64,000 nucleotides of DNA from JAEUMG01 sp963805405 (lineage in GTDB: Bacteria; Pseudomonadota; Alphaproteobacteria; Rhizobiales; Aestuariivirgaceae), in contig CAWDUC010000003.1 in assembly GCA_963805405.1 (NCBI GenBank), positions 1 to 64,000 on the forward strand. The letters run 5' to 3'. Made by a program: the position numbers and the translations under genes. Shown here one piece after another: positions 39,579 through 48,606 of this stretch. Each line of letters opens with the position of its first letter. Positions within the stretch are counted from its first letter, which is position 1. The notes beneath the pieces are model-generated. The model worked only from the letters and a program-made list of their open reading frames with translations. It searched no databases and was not told the origin of the DNA.

Positions 39579-39763
39579 TTGCTCAACAAGAAATTGATTG
39601 CCCGAGGTGCGGCCTATCGTTCAGCATAGTTGAGCGCTACGGATTTGTTATCAAGGCCGAGCAGTCACTTGCGCAGTGCAGAGAATATCCGGAGGAAGCT
39701 TCTACTCCAGTGAATTGCTCAATAGTCTGGGAAGCTGCAAAGCGCCGCGGGATGCTGGGGTGA
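39575..39763 (+). CDS. small Cys-containing (half zinc ribbon) protein
   Basis: A 62-residue protein from GTG 39575, whose GTGA overlaps the previous stop by 4 bp. The N-terminus has IDCPRCGLSFSIVERYGF, a CxxC zinc-knuckle pair; single cysteines later (AQCREY; VNCSIV) could complete a site. It ends in the same RRGML-like text as the ribbon-helix-helix protein (AAKRRGMLG). Function unknown. It is the third gene in the coupled set. Confidence 0.45.
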   Translation: MIAQQEIDCPRCGLSFSIVERYGFVIKAEQSLAQCREYPEEASTPVNCSIVWEAAKRRGMLG

Positions 39764-40086
39764 GCGAGCATCTGCCAGCGAGCCTACCGCTACGCGCGAG
39801 GATCAAGTCGACGCTGAATCTGCGCCCTGCGGTGCGGGCCACGACAGTCAACTCAAATCAGACAGCCAGACGCGTCGTTGACCATCTTCACGATCGAATC
39901 CTTGCTAACCCTGAGAAGCACCAGCGCTACACGCATCAAGAGGTGGGCGAGGTTCTCGGCATCGATCCGAAGAAGGTGCGGCTAAGCCTCGCTCATGCGG
40001 GCGCCAGGGGCATCACGCTTGAAGTGACAGCAAAAGACCGTGCGGCAATCAAACAGACCATCAAGGAACAACGGATCCGGGCTTGA
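39760..40086 (+). CDS. helix-turn-helix-like small protein
   Basis: A 108-residue basic protein from GTG 39760, again in a GTGA overlap with the previous stop. The segment YTHQEVGEVLGIDPKKVRLSL has the shape of a helix-turn-helix (helix, GID turn, recognition helix). RRVVDHLHDRILANPEKHQR precedes it. A DNA-binding role is inferred. It is the last gene of the four-gene operon; two palindromes follow about 80-130 bp downstream. Confidence 0.5.
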   Translation: MSEHLPASLPLRARIKSTLNLRPAVRATTVNSNQTARRVVDHLHDRILANPEKHQRYTHQEVGEVLGIDPKKVRLSLAHAGARGITLEVTAKDRAAIKQTIKEQRIRA

Positions 40087-40165
40087 GCGGATCAAGCGGC
40101 CACCAGTTGGGGCCTTTCGGCGTTTGATTTGTGCTGCCGGCGGAACAATCAGTAGGTGCCCATCT

Positions 40166-40189
40166 AATTGTCGCGGCGCCGTGACAATT
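40166..40189. promoter_or_regulatory. 24-bp palindrome upstream of the Gly-rich gene
   Basis: AATTGTC-GCGGCGCCGT-GACAATT is symmetric over 24 bases with one G-T mismatch. It lies about 160 bp before the glycine-rich gene and 5 bp from a second palindrome. It is a candidate operator; no protein is assigned. Confidence 0.45.
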
Positions 40190-40194
40190 GCCCG

Positions 40195-40216
40195 TCACTT
40201 ATAACGTTATAAGTGA
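40195..40216. promoter_or_regulatory. 22-bp perfect palindrome
   Basis: TCACTTATAACGTTATAAGTGA reads identically on both strands over 22 bases. Perfect AT-rich dyads of this length are typical operators for dimeric regulators. It sits between the HTH-like gene and the glycine-rich secreted protein gene. Confidence 0.6.
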
Positions 40217-40349
40217 GCGCCACCCACGGGGCGATTGCGCGTTGGGTTATAAATTGAACGGTTCTCTTCAGCGATACTTCACGCGCATGCGATAGCGTCC
40301 ACCGGCTTCCCTCGAAGGCGGTCGACTAGGACGTGGCGGAGAATATCTG

Positions 40350-40677
40350 ATGAAAAAAGCTATTACTCTCGTGCTTGCTGCCTTCATGGTTGCCGGGTCT
40401 GCACCTTTCCTCACTGGCCAGTGCGCAGTACGTTACCCGCCCAAATGCTGGACTCTTGATCGGCGACGGCGCCCAAGTCGGCGAAGGTGTTACAGTCAGG
40501 AATGGCGGTAATGCCGGGTTGTTTGCTGGTAGTGGGGGTGACGGCGACAAGGGGGATGGGGGTGTTGGCGGCGCGGCCGGTGTTGTCGGCAATGGCGGTA
40601 ACGGCGGCATGGGCGGATTGCTCGCCGGCAATGGTGGCAACGGTGGTCAGGCCGTCGGCAAAGGCGGCTCGCGTTAG
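40350..40677 (+). CDS. glycine-rich secreted protein, frameshift in the signal peptide
   Basis: ATG 40350, with GGAG about 8 bases upstream, encodes a signal peptide MKKAITLVLAAFMVAG. A one-base shift near 40405 is needed to continue into LASAQYVTRPNAGLLIGDG, which contains the expected cleavage site ASAQ. The mature part of about 85 residues is dominated by GGNGG and GGDGG units (GNGGNGGMGG; GNGGNGGQAVG), much like PGRS-type glycine loops. No cysteines are present in the mature part. It ends GKGGSR. A secreted or surface low-complexity protein is likely. The frameshift may be an assembly indel or a real off-switch. Confidence 0.6.
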
Positions 40678-40921
40678 CTTGGTCCACATCATGACGGGCT
40701 GACTCGTCCTGGCAGCACGTCAACCGGCCCCCCATCGAGGCCGTCGCTGCTTGGCCCTAGAACCGCATTAGCGAGTCACTGAGGGCCTTCGCGCCTTCCG
40801 GGCTATCCAGACACCACCCGACGCACGAAACATGCTGTAGCGCGATTTACGGGGCAAGCCGGCCGGGGCCCATGCCACGCTGACAGCAGCCGCTGTGCGA
40901 CTAACCTTCCTGCAGCGGTAA

Positions 40922-40957
40922 GGCCCGGCGCAGGTATTGCGACCCGTGCGCCGGGCC
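40922..40957. terminator. strong GC hairpin, possible terminator
   Basis: GGCCCGGCGCA and TGCGCCGGGCC form a perfect 11-bp stem with a 14-base loop. No T-tract follows on either strand, so termination is uncertain. A structured RNA or protein site is an alternative. Confidence 0.35.
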
Positions 40958-40986
40958 GCTTGCCCGAATAGGTGCATACTCGAAGG

Positions 40987-41073
40987 ATGAGCGCCCGCGG
41001 TGTGAACTTCATGCACGAATGGATAGACGAAAACGTCACCGACGCCTGGCGGATCCACTGGTTCACGATGTAG
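40987..41073 (+). pseudogene. truncated DUF768-like remnant
   Basis: A 28-codon frame, MSARGVNFMHEWIDENVTD, matches the N-terminal pattern of the Rhizobiales DUF768 small proteins (MSxRGxxFLxxWIxxxV). It then runs into unrelated residues and a stop. A full member would have about 60-90 residues. Low to moderate confidence. Confidence 0.35.
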
Positions 41074-41108
41074 CCGCCGGGGAGCGGGGTTTCTGTTTCG
41101 ACTCTTAA

Positions 41109-41813
41109 TCAACCTTGCGGCAGGCATACGCCCTCATAGCCCCGACCTATGGTAGTCCCCATGCGCGAGGGGCGATCGGGTGGGCGGCAGGCGACGATGG
41201 TGATGCCATTGGGATTGGACGGCAATGATGACAATTCCTCCCCACCAGGGTCGAACCGCGCGGTCTGGCCAGGTTGGAGGACCTCGGTCTGAGCACAGGG
41301 GGTGGGGTTTAACTCTCCGGACAGGCAAAGGCCCACGGCGATTGTCTCGTCGCAAATATTGGTAATTTCGCGGGGTTGGGACTGCCCCGTCATGCCGCGC
41401 GTGCAATGATTGACATCTGCACGCAGCGAAGCGCGCTGATAGCTGCCCGTCACCAGGTCAAGAAAGGGCGGCACCAGGACGGCGAACGCCACGCCCGTCA
41501 GCAGCCCGGCCCAGAGAGGCACAAACGGCCGCTTGCCGGGACGACTGCCAATGGCGAGCGTCGCGAGTGCTGCCCATGCTCCGATGAACACCTGATCGAA
41601 GGTGATGACAGGCAAAGCGGGGAGCGCAGGAAGCGCGCGCCATAGTTGGGCCGAAAGGGCGAGCGCCCACGGGACAAGGTAGGCCGCCCCGATACCGATT
41701 ATACCCAACTTCCAGGCCGAAGGGCGCGGCTTGCCGGCACACCCGCGCTGGATAATCACGAACACGACCGTCACTATGCCGCTGAACACGGCGCCGGGAA
41801 GAAATTCTGGCAT
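41109..41813 (-). CDS. membrane protein with Cys-rich periplasmic tail, unknown
   Basis: A 234-residue protein. The N-terminal half has four or five hydrophobic segments (AVFSGIVTVVFVIIQ; LGIIGIGAAYLVPWALAL; VFIGAWAALATLAI; LWAGLLTGVAFAVLVPPFLDLV). The C-terminal half of about 110 residues is soluble and has six cysteines (NHC, NIC, GLC, TPC, VAC and GVC), consistent with periplasmic disulfides. No family is recognised. The start MPEFLPGAV is the only good ATG. It is single-gene accessory content. Confidence 0.55.
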   Translation of the reverse strand: MPEFLPGAVFSGIVTVVFVIIQRGCAGKPRPSAWKLGIIGIGAAYLVPWALALSAQLWRALPALPALPVITFDQVFIGAWAALATLAIGSRPGKRPFVPLWAGLLTGVAFAVLVPPFLDLVTGSYQRASLRADVNHCTRGMTGQSQPREITNICDETIAVGLCLSGELNPTPCAQTEVLQPGQTARFDPGGEELSSLPSNPNGITIVACRPPDRPSRMGTTIGRGYEGVCLPQG

Positions 41814-42494
41814 TTAGGCCCGTCGATGGTAGGGGCGGCAACGCTATGCCCCGCGCTGCGATATTGTCCAGAGTCGCGCGCGAATCCCTCCGAAAAGAAA
41901 TCGTTCCTCATCCCAACGGACGCTAGGCTCGTTACGCTATGGGCTGTAGATCGCGAATAAAGGGCCGCTAGGGCTGTGTCCCGCCGGGGGCACCAGAGAA
42001 ACAGCGCAAAACGCGCGAAAGCCTCTCCTGAGTCATTTATGGCGGTTCTAGAAGCATTAAATGGAACTGGAAGCATCAAACCGGCATCAGGAGTCCTTCT
42101 CTTCAGGAAATGGCCTCGCATGCGTATCTTGCGGGGATATATAGGACAGGACCTGGCTTGGACTGGCCTCCACATCGCCGGGCTGTCTCGTCACCCTCCT
42201 GACATTTAGGTCTCCACCAATGGCATTTCATTACCGCGCGGGTTGGGGACGCTCTCCCGGTATGTTGGGCGATTCTAGGGACCATTACAGAATTGCAAGC
42301 CGAAACGGGCAGCTTCGCCTATTTCCGCAGCCGTGAATCAGTCGTATCGGTATTGGCAGCCAAGGTCCCGATCCCCTCACTCCTTGGCGCATTTTGGCCA
42401 CCGGTGTCGGTCCCGCGACGCCGGTGGCCCTTGCTCACTAACGTCACGCCCTGCACGGCGATAACCAATATACTCGAGAGACGGCGAAATCCTC
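41814..42494. other. non-coding or unassigned stretch
   Basis: Short open frames occur on both strands (for example 41976-42209) but none has a convincing ribosome site, motif or domain. Treated as intergenic or decayed. Confidence 0.35.
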
Positions 42495-42881
42495 ATGAGA
42501 CATCTGATCCGCAGGCTGCGGATTCCGAAGCTGTATTTTGAGCTTGGGATTATTGCGCTTGGGGCAGCGATTACCGGGCTGGCGATCTGGTTTTTCGACG
42601 CCTGGCCGTACCTTGTCAATTGGGGGTGGTTCATCGCCGGCATGTTCTTCGGCATAGTCATCCTTTGTCTTGTCGTGGCGTTTTTTGCTTTCGGCGCACG
42701 AGGCGATGGGTCGGAACTCGAAGAAAGCGAGCTGGGGAGAATTCGCGAGCGCATCGAACGCATGAAGTCAAAGCCTCGCCTCGTCCAGAATGACAAGCCC
42801 AAATCGGAAGACAAGTCGGGTCTCCACTACCGTCACCAGCGTGACGCGATTTCGAGCGATCCGCGCGACCGCGCTTCGTAG
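42495..42881 (+). CDS. small two-helix membrane protein
   Basis: A 128-residue protein, MRHLIRRLRIPKLYF, with two adjacent hydrophobic helices (ELGIIALGAAITGLAIWFF and WFIAGMFFGIVILCLVVAFFAF). A charged helical tail follows (ELEESELGRIRERIERMKSK), then a polar C-terminus. No family is recognised. The basic start and acidic/basic tail suggest that both ends are cytoplasmic. Single gene. Confidence 0.55.
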   Translation: MRHLIRRLRIPKLYFELGIIALGAAITGLAIWFFDAWPYLVNWGWFIAGMFFGIVILCLVVAFFAFGARGDGSELEESELGRIRERIERMKSKPRLVQNDKPKSEDKSGLHYRHQRDAISSDPRDRAS

Positions 42882-43035
42882 CGTCCCCGTTCCGCATTCG
42901 CTCTCGCAGCAAGTGAGCGTCGCGCAATCTCGGCTCTCAATTCACTATCCCGAACTCGGTCAAAAATACCGCGCTGATTATGAGGATCGAAGGAAACAAC
43001 CAGCCGGTCATGAGCGCCGAACTTCGTAGTCGCCT

Positions 43036-43278
43036 CTATTGCTGCTCGCTGGGAGGGACTTCATCGGCGGGAGGCCCTGCATCGGGAGCAGCTTCTTCAT
43101 AAGCTGTCCCTCCTGGGAGACATTGAAGTTGCCATTTTTGAGCGGGAGCGGATTTCTCGTACTCCGTTATGGCAGCCGCGCAATCCGCCCGGGTTTCGTA
43201 CGCCCCTGGCAGCACTGCCACTCCTCCCTGAGGTCCCGCCACGACCAGGTACCAGATCAATGCAGCGGCTTGCTCCAT
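43036..43278 (-). CDS. small hypothetical protein
   Basis: An 80-residue protein from ATG 43278, preceded by AGGAG at good spacing, so the start is fixed. It opens MEQAAALIWYLVVAGPQGG (a weak signal or membrane helix). It continues with ETRADCAAAITEYEKSAPAQKWQLQCLPG, which has two cysteines that may pair, and ends in a Pro/Glu-rich tail. Small proteins of this shape are common in Rhizobiales accessory DNA. Function unknown. Confidence 0.6.
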   Translation of the reverse strand: MEQAAALIWYLVVAGPQGGVAVLPGAYETRADCAAAITEYEKSAPAQKWQLQCLPGGTAYEEAAPDAGPPADEVPPSEQQ

Positions 43279-43567
43279 ATGGATTTCTCCTGGCGCTTGA
43301 TCGCGCGCGGCCATGCTATTGGAACGTGGACGGCAGTCTAGCATTATAATCGATCCCGAAATTGCCGTGGGTTCGGCCGACCACGCTACCTGGCCGTACA
43401 GCTGGCTTGAGGAATGCCGTTTGCTGCGGTGCGGGGATGGCAAAAGTCGGCCTTCTCGCCTTCGCGAGTAGTTAGGTGCCACTTTTGCCCGAACCCCTAC
43501 TTTTGCCCTTCCGGAGTCCAAGGAAACCGCTATTGCCGGTAAGGGGTCATCCAGAGGCGACCCGACC

Positions 43568-43777
43568 ATAAACGCTTTCGACACTGACCTGCCGTTTCAG
43601 GTTGAGGAATGGGGCGCCGCCGGCAAGCGGGCACTCCGCACCCTGGCCAAATGCGTCAACCTCGAAATCGCGACCTACGTCTATGAGGCTGCCTTGCGCG
43701 AGCAGACCGACGCGACGCGGATTCTGGTGTTGCGGGACCTGCTCAAGCTGCTCCAGGATTCTCGCGGGCCAACTTAG
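43568..43777 (+). pseudogene. gene remnant without a start codon
   Basis: The frame reads INAFDTDLPFQVEEWGAAG, then RALRTLAKCVNLEIATYVYEA and ATRILVLRDLLKLLQDSRG before a stop at 43775. The text is clearly protein-like and resembles small Rhizobiales proteins of about 65-75 residues. No ATG, GTG or TTG opens the frame upstream, so its 5' end is lost or mutated. Confidence 0.35.
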
Positions 43778-44002
43778 GGCATGCCAAAACTCGGCTGGCC
43801 TCGCGTGCGCGCGCGTATTGGTGCGAAAACACTACTCTGGGGATATGCGGCAGCGAATTGGCCAAGGCCCGGCATGCTCAACCAACCTCATGATCCGATT
43901 GCGGGATCGTATTTTACCCCACCCTATGAGGTTTCCGGTCAGCTGCTATACCTGCGAGCATCTTTGAGCCCTTACGGCGATGTGTATGCTGGGTAAGTCG
44001 TG

Positions 44003-44165
44003 CCGGGTGCTCTCGAACTGGCGATCGGCGACTTCGTGGCCCATTACAAATACCTGCGATACCACGAGAGCATCGCTAACCTCACACCGGCCGACGTCTA
44101 CTTCGGACGAGGTCAAACAATCCTGTTGGAAAGAGAAAGGATCAAACGCGACACCATCAGAATCA
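44003..44165 (+). pseudogene. IS3-family transposase C-terminal fragment
   Basis: The frame reads LELAIGDFVAHYKYLRYHES, then NLTPADVYFGRGQ and LLERERIKRDT. This is the C-terminal end of the IS3 OrfB integrase-core transposase (YHESLxNxTPADVYFGR pattern). The catalytic DDE region upstream is missing and the end runs into unrelated sequence. It is a mobile-element scar. Confidence 0.7.
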
Positions 44166-44411
44166 GACGCTGCATCATCGCGGTCATGCCGCATAACATC
44201 ATTCAACAGATGCGCCGGATCCTCGCTTCGATCACGCGGCCTTCAGTCTCAAATTATCTGACGACGGACAGTCGTACGCCCAGATTGCACCATATCGCCG
44301 GCACGCCGAACAGTTACAGGCGGTGGCGACATTCTGGAGTTCCTTCGAACGTCCAGGTTACAGCGCCACAGAGGCAAGTTCCTTCAAGAATTATAGGCAA
44401 TGTACCGACGC

Positions 44412-44657
44412 TTAGTCTTTCGTGCGACGGTCATCCGACACAAGGCGCTTTCGCTGCGTGTCGACCCGTGTCGTTGTGCAGAGCTGGTCGATAGGCATTT
44501 TGATGTGAGCCCCCTCAAGAGTGATCATCGCGTAGTTGTTACCCTCGCCGGGCTGCGGAATCGGAGAGGGGATACCCGTGTCGTCATCGGGATCGGTACG
44601 CGAGGCTGCGATGATGACGCCGTGAGAATCAAATACTGCGTGGAGCATTTTCGGCAA
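44412..44657 (-). CDS. small hypothetical protein (TTG start)
   Basis: An 81-residue protein. AGGAG lies seven bases before TTG 44657 (MPKMLHAVFDSHGVII), which is preferred to the ATG at 44645 for spacing. The text DDDTGIPSPIPQPGEGNNY and MITLEGAHIKMPIDQL looks like a compact beta domain. No family is recognised. A second small, disrupted gene lies just upstream on the same strand. Confidence 0.45.
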   Translation of the reverse strand: MPKMLHAVFDSHGVIIAASRTDPDDDTGIPSPIPQPGEGNNYAMITLEGAHIKMPIDQLCTTTRVDTQRKRLVSDDRRTKD

Positions 44658-44668
44658 GTCTTGGCTCC

Positions 44669-44875
44669 TCAAGGAGAACTGATCGCACCGAATATAATCT
44701 GCATATCGTCAGATGCCTTCGTTTCTATGACTTCGGTCTGGCCGGTCTGATCGATATAGGTATACAAACTCGCCCAGCGAAAAGTTGCGGTGCGAAGGAC
44801 GACAGCTGCGCGTGACCGAGTAACCCCAGTAGGCGTTTCCTGTGCCGAGCTTCCAGAACCAGACCATTGTACTGC
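44669..44875 (-). pseudogene. small gene with a frameshift
   Basis: A reading MVWFWKLGTGNAYWGYSVTR joins, after a one-base shift near 44810, to VVLRTATFRWASLYTYID and TEVIETKASDDMQIIFGAISSP. Together they give about 68 residues. The two halves are in different frames. No family is recognised. Confidence 0.35.
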
Positions 44876-44965
44876 CTGCTCGCTGGAACGTGGGTTGAGT
44901 GACGAAAGTCGCCAAGGAAGGTCTCCCTGTAGTCTTGGTCTGCGTCCAACGACTAGCTCGGACAA

Positions 44966-45374
44966 TTGAATTCTTGTCGAAGTCTAAACATTTGCGATGC
45001 CAGCATGATCTCGGTCCATCAGCCTAGGCTCCAAGTGTAGGGGGCATGGACCGTTAGGCGGACGAGATTTCTCGCGTTCGTTCTTGGGCCGCTTGTACCT
45101 TGGAGTTAAATGGCACCCGTAACAGTTTTAAACCTAGTTCAGATTGCGTGACTCATGCGTGACGTGATTGTCGACCGTCAATCATTTGCTCACACTAATT
45201 TATCGCTTCGATCTCGCCACCCTCCCCGGAACCGGCCTCCTCGACAGACGGACCCTTTGCGCTCCAAGGGGGCTTCAGGCTCGTTGCGTTGAGGCCGGTG
45301 CAAAACGAGCGCCTTCCCGAGATTCACTAAAGCCGCCATCCTCAAGAAAAGATAATTCCGGTCCGCTTGCGTAA
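44966..45374. other. unassigned stretch with repeat copy A
   Basis: No gene is seen. It contains interspersed repeat copy A (45201-45230) and the palindromic repeat at 45253-45274, and leads into the truncated cyclase. Confidence 0.4.
45201..45274. repeat. interspersed repeat, copy A
   Basis: TATCGCTTCGATCTCGCCAC opens a block that ends about 50 bp later with the palindromic core CCCTTTGCGCTCCAAGGGGG. The same two modules recur at 45773-45844 (copy B) at the same spacing, and the first module recurs near 48.95 and 50.57 kb. Confidence 0.55.
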
Positions 45375-45723
45375 TGTGCCGCCGCCGTGTCACCGTCGCT
45401 CTTCTCGACAACATCTCCCAGATGTATACCGAACCGAAACTCGATCTTCCGTTCTGCCGGTAATCCGGCATTACGCTCGAGCATCGAATTCTGGATCTCG
45501 ATCGCGCAGCGAACAGCATCGACGACGCTTCGAAACTCTACAAGAGCTCCATCGCCCGTGCGCTTGACGACACGCCCGTTGTGCACCGCAGTGGTTGGGT
45601 CGATCAAATCGCTGCGCAGTGCCCGAAGCCGCGCGAGCGTCCGATCCTCGTCGGCCCAGTCAGCCGGCTGAACCCAACAACGTCGGCCGCCAAGATCGCT
45701 GCGAGTTTTCTCTTTTCGGGCAT
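45375..45723 (-). pseudogene. truncated class III adenylate cyclase, frameshifted
   Basis: ATG 45723 starts MPEKRKLAAILAADVVGFSR, the N-terminus of the class III nucleotide cyclase domain, including the metal-binding aspartate. After a shift, ADEDRTLARLRALRSDLIDP, VKRTGDGALVEFRSVVDA and IEFRFGIHLGDVVEKSDGD follow, which are catalytic-domain core text. The sequence ends abruptly after DGD; the dimer-interface residues and the whole C-terminal part are missing. It is a clear pseudogene, and repeat copy A lies just beyond the break. Confidence 0.75.
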
Positions 45724-45772
45724 GGGACTTCTTTCGTCGACGCGAAGGTAACACGGCGGATGGGGAACGGAA

Positions 45773-45844
45773 CATCCCCTCGATCTCGCCGACCTCGCTG
45801 GCACCGTCCCCGCGAAAGCAGGCCCTTTGCGCTCCAAGGGGGCT
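45773..45844. repeat. interspersed repeat, copy B
   Basis: CATCCCCTCGATCTCGCCGA followed about 50 bp later by the core CCCTTTGCGCTCCAAGGGGG (45823-45842), identical to copy A over the core. It lies directly upstream of the truncated cyclase start. Confidence 0.55.
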
Positions 45845-46001
45845 CCTTCCTCGGCGGGAGACGGCGGACGCGCGTAGTATTCCGCCACGGGGCTTTCCCC
45901 AAAACGGCAAGCGCGGGAAGTCCTGCACCGGCTTCACCGACCGACCGCCCAAAGAAAACGACAGGGAGAGATACTTACTATTTCTTCTTCTAGAATTAGA
46001 G

Positions 46002-46025
46002 GTCGGTTAAGTCGGTAAGTCGGTC
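46002..46025. repeat. direct GTCGGT repeats
   Basis: GTCGGTTAA-GTCGGTAA-GTCGGTC gives three direct copies at 8-9 bp spacing, iteron-like. The inverse motif ACCGAC recurs near 45935 and 46068. Confidence 0.45.
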
Positions 46026-46439
46026 TTATGCCAGTAGTCACTGACGAAGATGAGTACAGACTTCTCTGACCGACCTGCAGGTCGGCAACGCTCCAGCGCC
46101 CCACCGATACTTCGCGCGGAGGGAGCGAACGTCCAGACCAACGGCGTCGATAGGCCTGGCCTCTCGCCCCGCGAGGAGGCCCGAGAGGCGGCCGCCACTG
46201 CTCCCCGCCACCCAACCCTCACCCGCCCATCGATACCGCTCCTCGGCCCTCTCTCACTGTCTCTGGGCCTATCCGGTCCGAGCCTCCCAGACTGGGACGC
46301 CGGCATTTCGCTCCCCCGGCAGCGCGCTAGGGGAGTGGCCGGCAAGAAATACCTTGCGACGACGGAGGCTTAGCCTGCGGGACCCTAACCTTGTGAAGTG
46401 CCTGCTAGCACGACGTTAGGGAATTCATCAGTGAGCTGA

Positions 46440-48606
46440 CTATCGATCGGAGGGAACCGGGCCACCAAACATCGGGGCCGCACGAATTTCGGCTTGTTTG
46501 ACGACGGGACCGAAGATCGAGGTCTGGATCGTTCTCGCAGACGGCGACCGAGCTGGCTCGGAAGCGGATACCGAAATCGCCTCGACGGTCGATCCCCGCG
46601 CGAGGTCAACCGACATCGGCTGCACGGTACTGAAAGCGAGGCGCGAGCGGTAAATGTGAAGGTTCTGTAAGACCTTCTGAACGTATTGGCGCGTTTCCGG
46701 ATAAGGAATAGACTCTACCCAGTCCACCGGATCAATTTCGCCAGTCCGAAGGTCGCCATACTCCGCGATCCACTCCCGTGATCGGCGGGGACCCGCGTTG
46801 TAGGAGACGAGTGCGAGTACATAGGAGCCACGGTGATTGCTGACCAGATCGCCCAGATGGCCCGCGCCCAACATCACGTTAAAGGCCGGATCGCCGGTAA
46901 GGATGCCATCCTGGTATTTAAGTCCATACTGCTTGGTAATCAACTTAGCTGTGGCGGGCATGATCTGCATGAGCCCTTGTGCACCCACTATGCTGCCGGC
47001 AGTGGGGTGAAACTCGCTTTCCTGGCGAGCCAGCGCATAGACGAGTGGCGCTTCAACCGGCTTGCCGATCTTCTTCCACTCTGGCAGTGCGCGCGCCGGA
47101 TAGCTCCACCAGTCAATATCAATGTTCTTGGCGGCGGACGCCTTGGCCAGACGAAGCGCCATGTAATCGCCGCCCTCAGCCCACACGACGCCGGCCACGG
47201 CATTCATCTCGTCTAGCGACTTAAATCGGTTGGCGAAGAACTCCAAGAACATCGGGAGTTCGTTTTTGTAACCTAATTCAGCCAAGATTCGGAATGCCCG
47301 AACGACCTCGTCATTGTTGACGGCCGTGCGGGCGGCATCTGATGCTACGCCTGAAGCAATGATCTCCGGCGCCATTCCGAGGCCGATTTTCTCGCGGGCG
47401 AGCTGTCCATAATAGACGGTCGTGTGCTGCGAGGCTTCGCGATAGTAGGTCTTGGCTTTTTCCTGCTGACCCATTGCCTCCAGCGCGCGGCCCGTCCAAT
47501 AGCCCGCTCGAGCCTTCTCGGTGCCCAACTCGGCGATCTCACCTAGACGCTCGAAGTGCTTCAAGCCTAGCAGCCGGGTCCTTCAGATAGCGCAGGGCAA
47601 TCCAACCGGCGAGAAACTCGCCTTCGGCTGCCTTCCAGCCCTTGCTAAGCCCATGCGCCTTGGCGATTTGATACCCGGTTTGGATGGCGTCGCGGTGATT
47701 CTTGCCGACCGAGAGGCGCGCCACGATGCGACGCTCAGCCCACCATGCTTCCGGATCGCCCATGACAGTTGCATCGCCTGGCACAGAGGCAAGGATGGCA
47801 ATCGCCTTTGCATAGTCCGATTTCTTCCGGTGGAAACGTGCGAGCGCGTATTTTAAGGCCAGCTGCTCGCGCATGGCCGAGGGAAGCTTTTCGTATTGCT
47901 TGTCCGCCCCCGCCTCTGTTCGCAGGAGCTTTTGCGCCACGACTGCGGTCTTCTGATATTCTTCCGGTAGGCGCTTTGAGGCGCGCACCGCAGCATTGCT
48001 CTCGTTGGCGTAGACAAGTCGCCACATGCGATGCTGATAGACCTCGCTGGTAAGCAGCTTGTCGAATTCAGTGACAATCTGCTTCTCAAGCTCGGGTGGG
48101 ATGTCGGGGTTGTAATAGGCATTCTTAACGTATTTTAGAGCTGCGTTGCTGTCTCCCACGGAAAGGAGAGCGCGGGCATAGGCAAGACAGCCCTGGGCAG
48201 TTGTCGGCGGGCGTTTCCTGAAGTGGCCGAGCACCAGCCCCCGTGGTTCATTGTTGACATAGAGTGAGCGTTCGGCACGCTTGAGCAGGCCTTCGGTGAG
48301 CGGCCAATTAGGTGCCGCATCGAGGAAGGCCATGATGCGCTGATAACCTGCCTCATTGGGCCTGTCGCGGAGGTAAAACAGCTCGACGAGATTCATCGCC
48401 GCTGGATCATCCGATCGGCGTGCCACATGGCCTGCCCGAATGAAGTCGCCCTTGAACCCCAATTCTACGGCATAAACGGCGAGGCTCGAGACTTTGGGAG
48501 CCGAGTGTGGCTGGGCATTCGCCTCGAAACCAAAAGGGGCGCCGAATTCAGTGGCGGCGGCAAGCACAAACGCAACTACTCGAATATAGCCGCCAAATCT
48601 CAACAT
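46440..48606 (-). CDS. slt: soluble lytic murein transglycosylase, one frameshift
   Basis: Slt cleaves peptidoglycan glycosidic bonds, producing 1,6-anhydro ends, in the periplasm. It begins MLRFGGYIRVVAFVLAAATEF with a signal peptide. A long superhelical alpha domain follows (KRLPEEYQKTAVVAQKLL; EAWWAERRIVARL). The frame breaks near 47560 (KDPAA to LKHFERLGEIAEL). The catalytic domain holds the glutamate in YALARQESEFHPTAGS, then GAQGLMQIMPATAKLI and VSYNAGPRRSREW. About 722 codons is a usual size. The C-terminal tail is extended. The indel is probably an assembly error. Confidence 0.9.

Larger units (their letters stand above)
40681..41108. other. gap with a gene remnant and a strong hairpin
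   Basis: Apart from the DUF768-like remnant at 40987-41073 and the hairpin at 40922-40957, nothing convincing is seen. Minus-strand open frames here have no protein character. Confidence 0.4.
45724..46439. other. intergenic stretch with repeats
   Basis: It holds repeat copy B (45773-45844), three direct GTCGGT repeats (46002-46025) and a 16-bp palindrome (46070-46085). An open frame at 46050-46373 is Pro/Arg/Ser-rich without motifs and is not called. Confidence 0.4.

Noticed and set aside
40768..41127. 119-codon minus-strand frame
   Set aside because: Antisense to the DUF768-like remnant and hairpin; not protein-like.
46050..46373. 107-codon open frame
   Set aside because: Pro/Ser/Arg-rich, without a ribosome site or recognisable domain.
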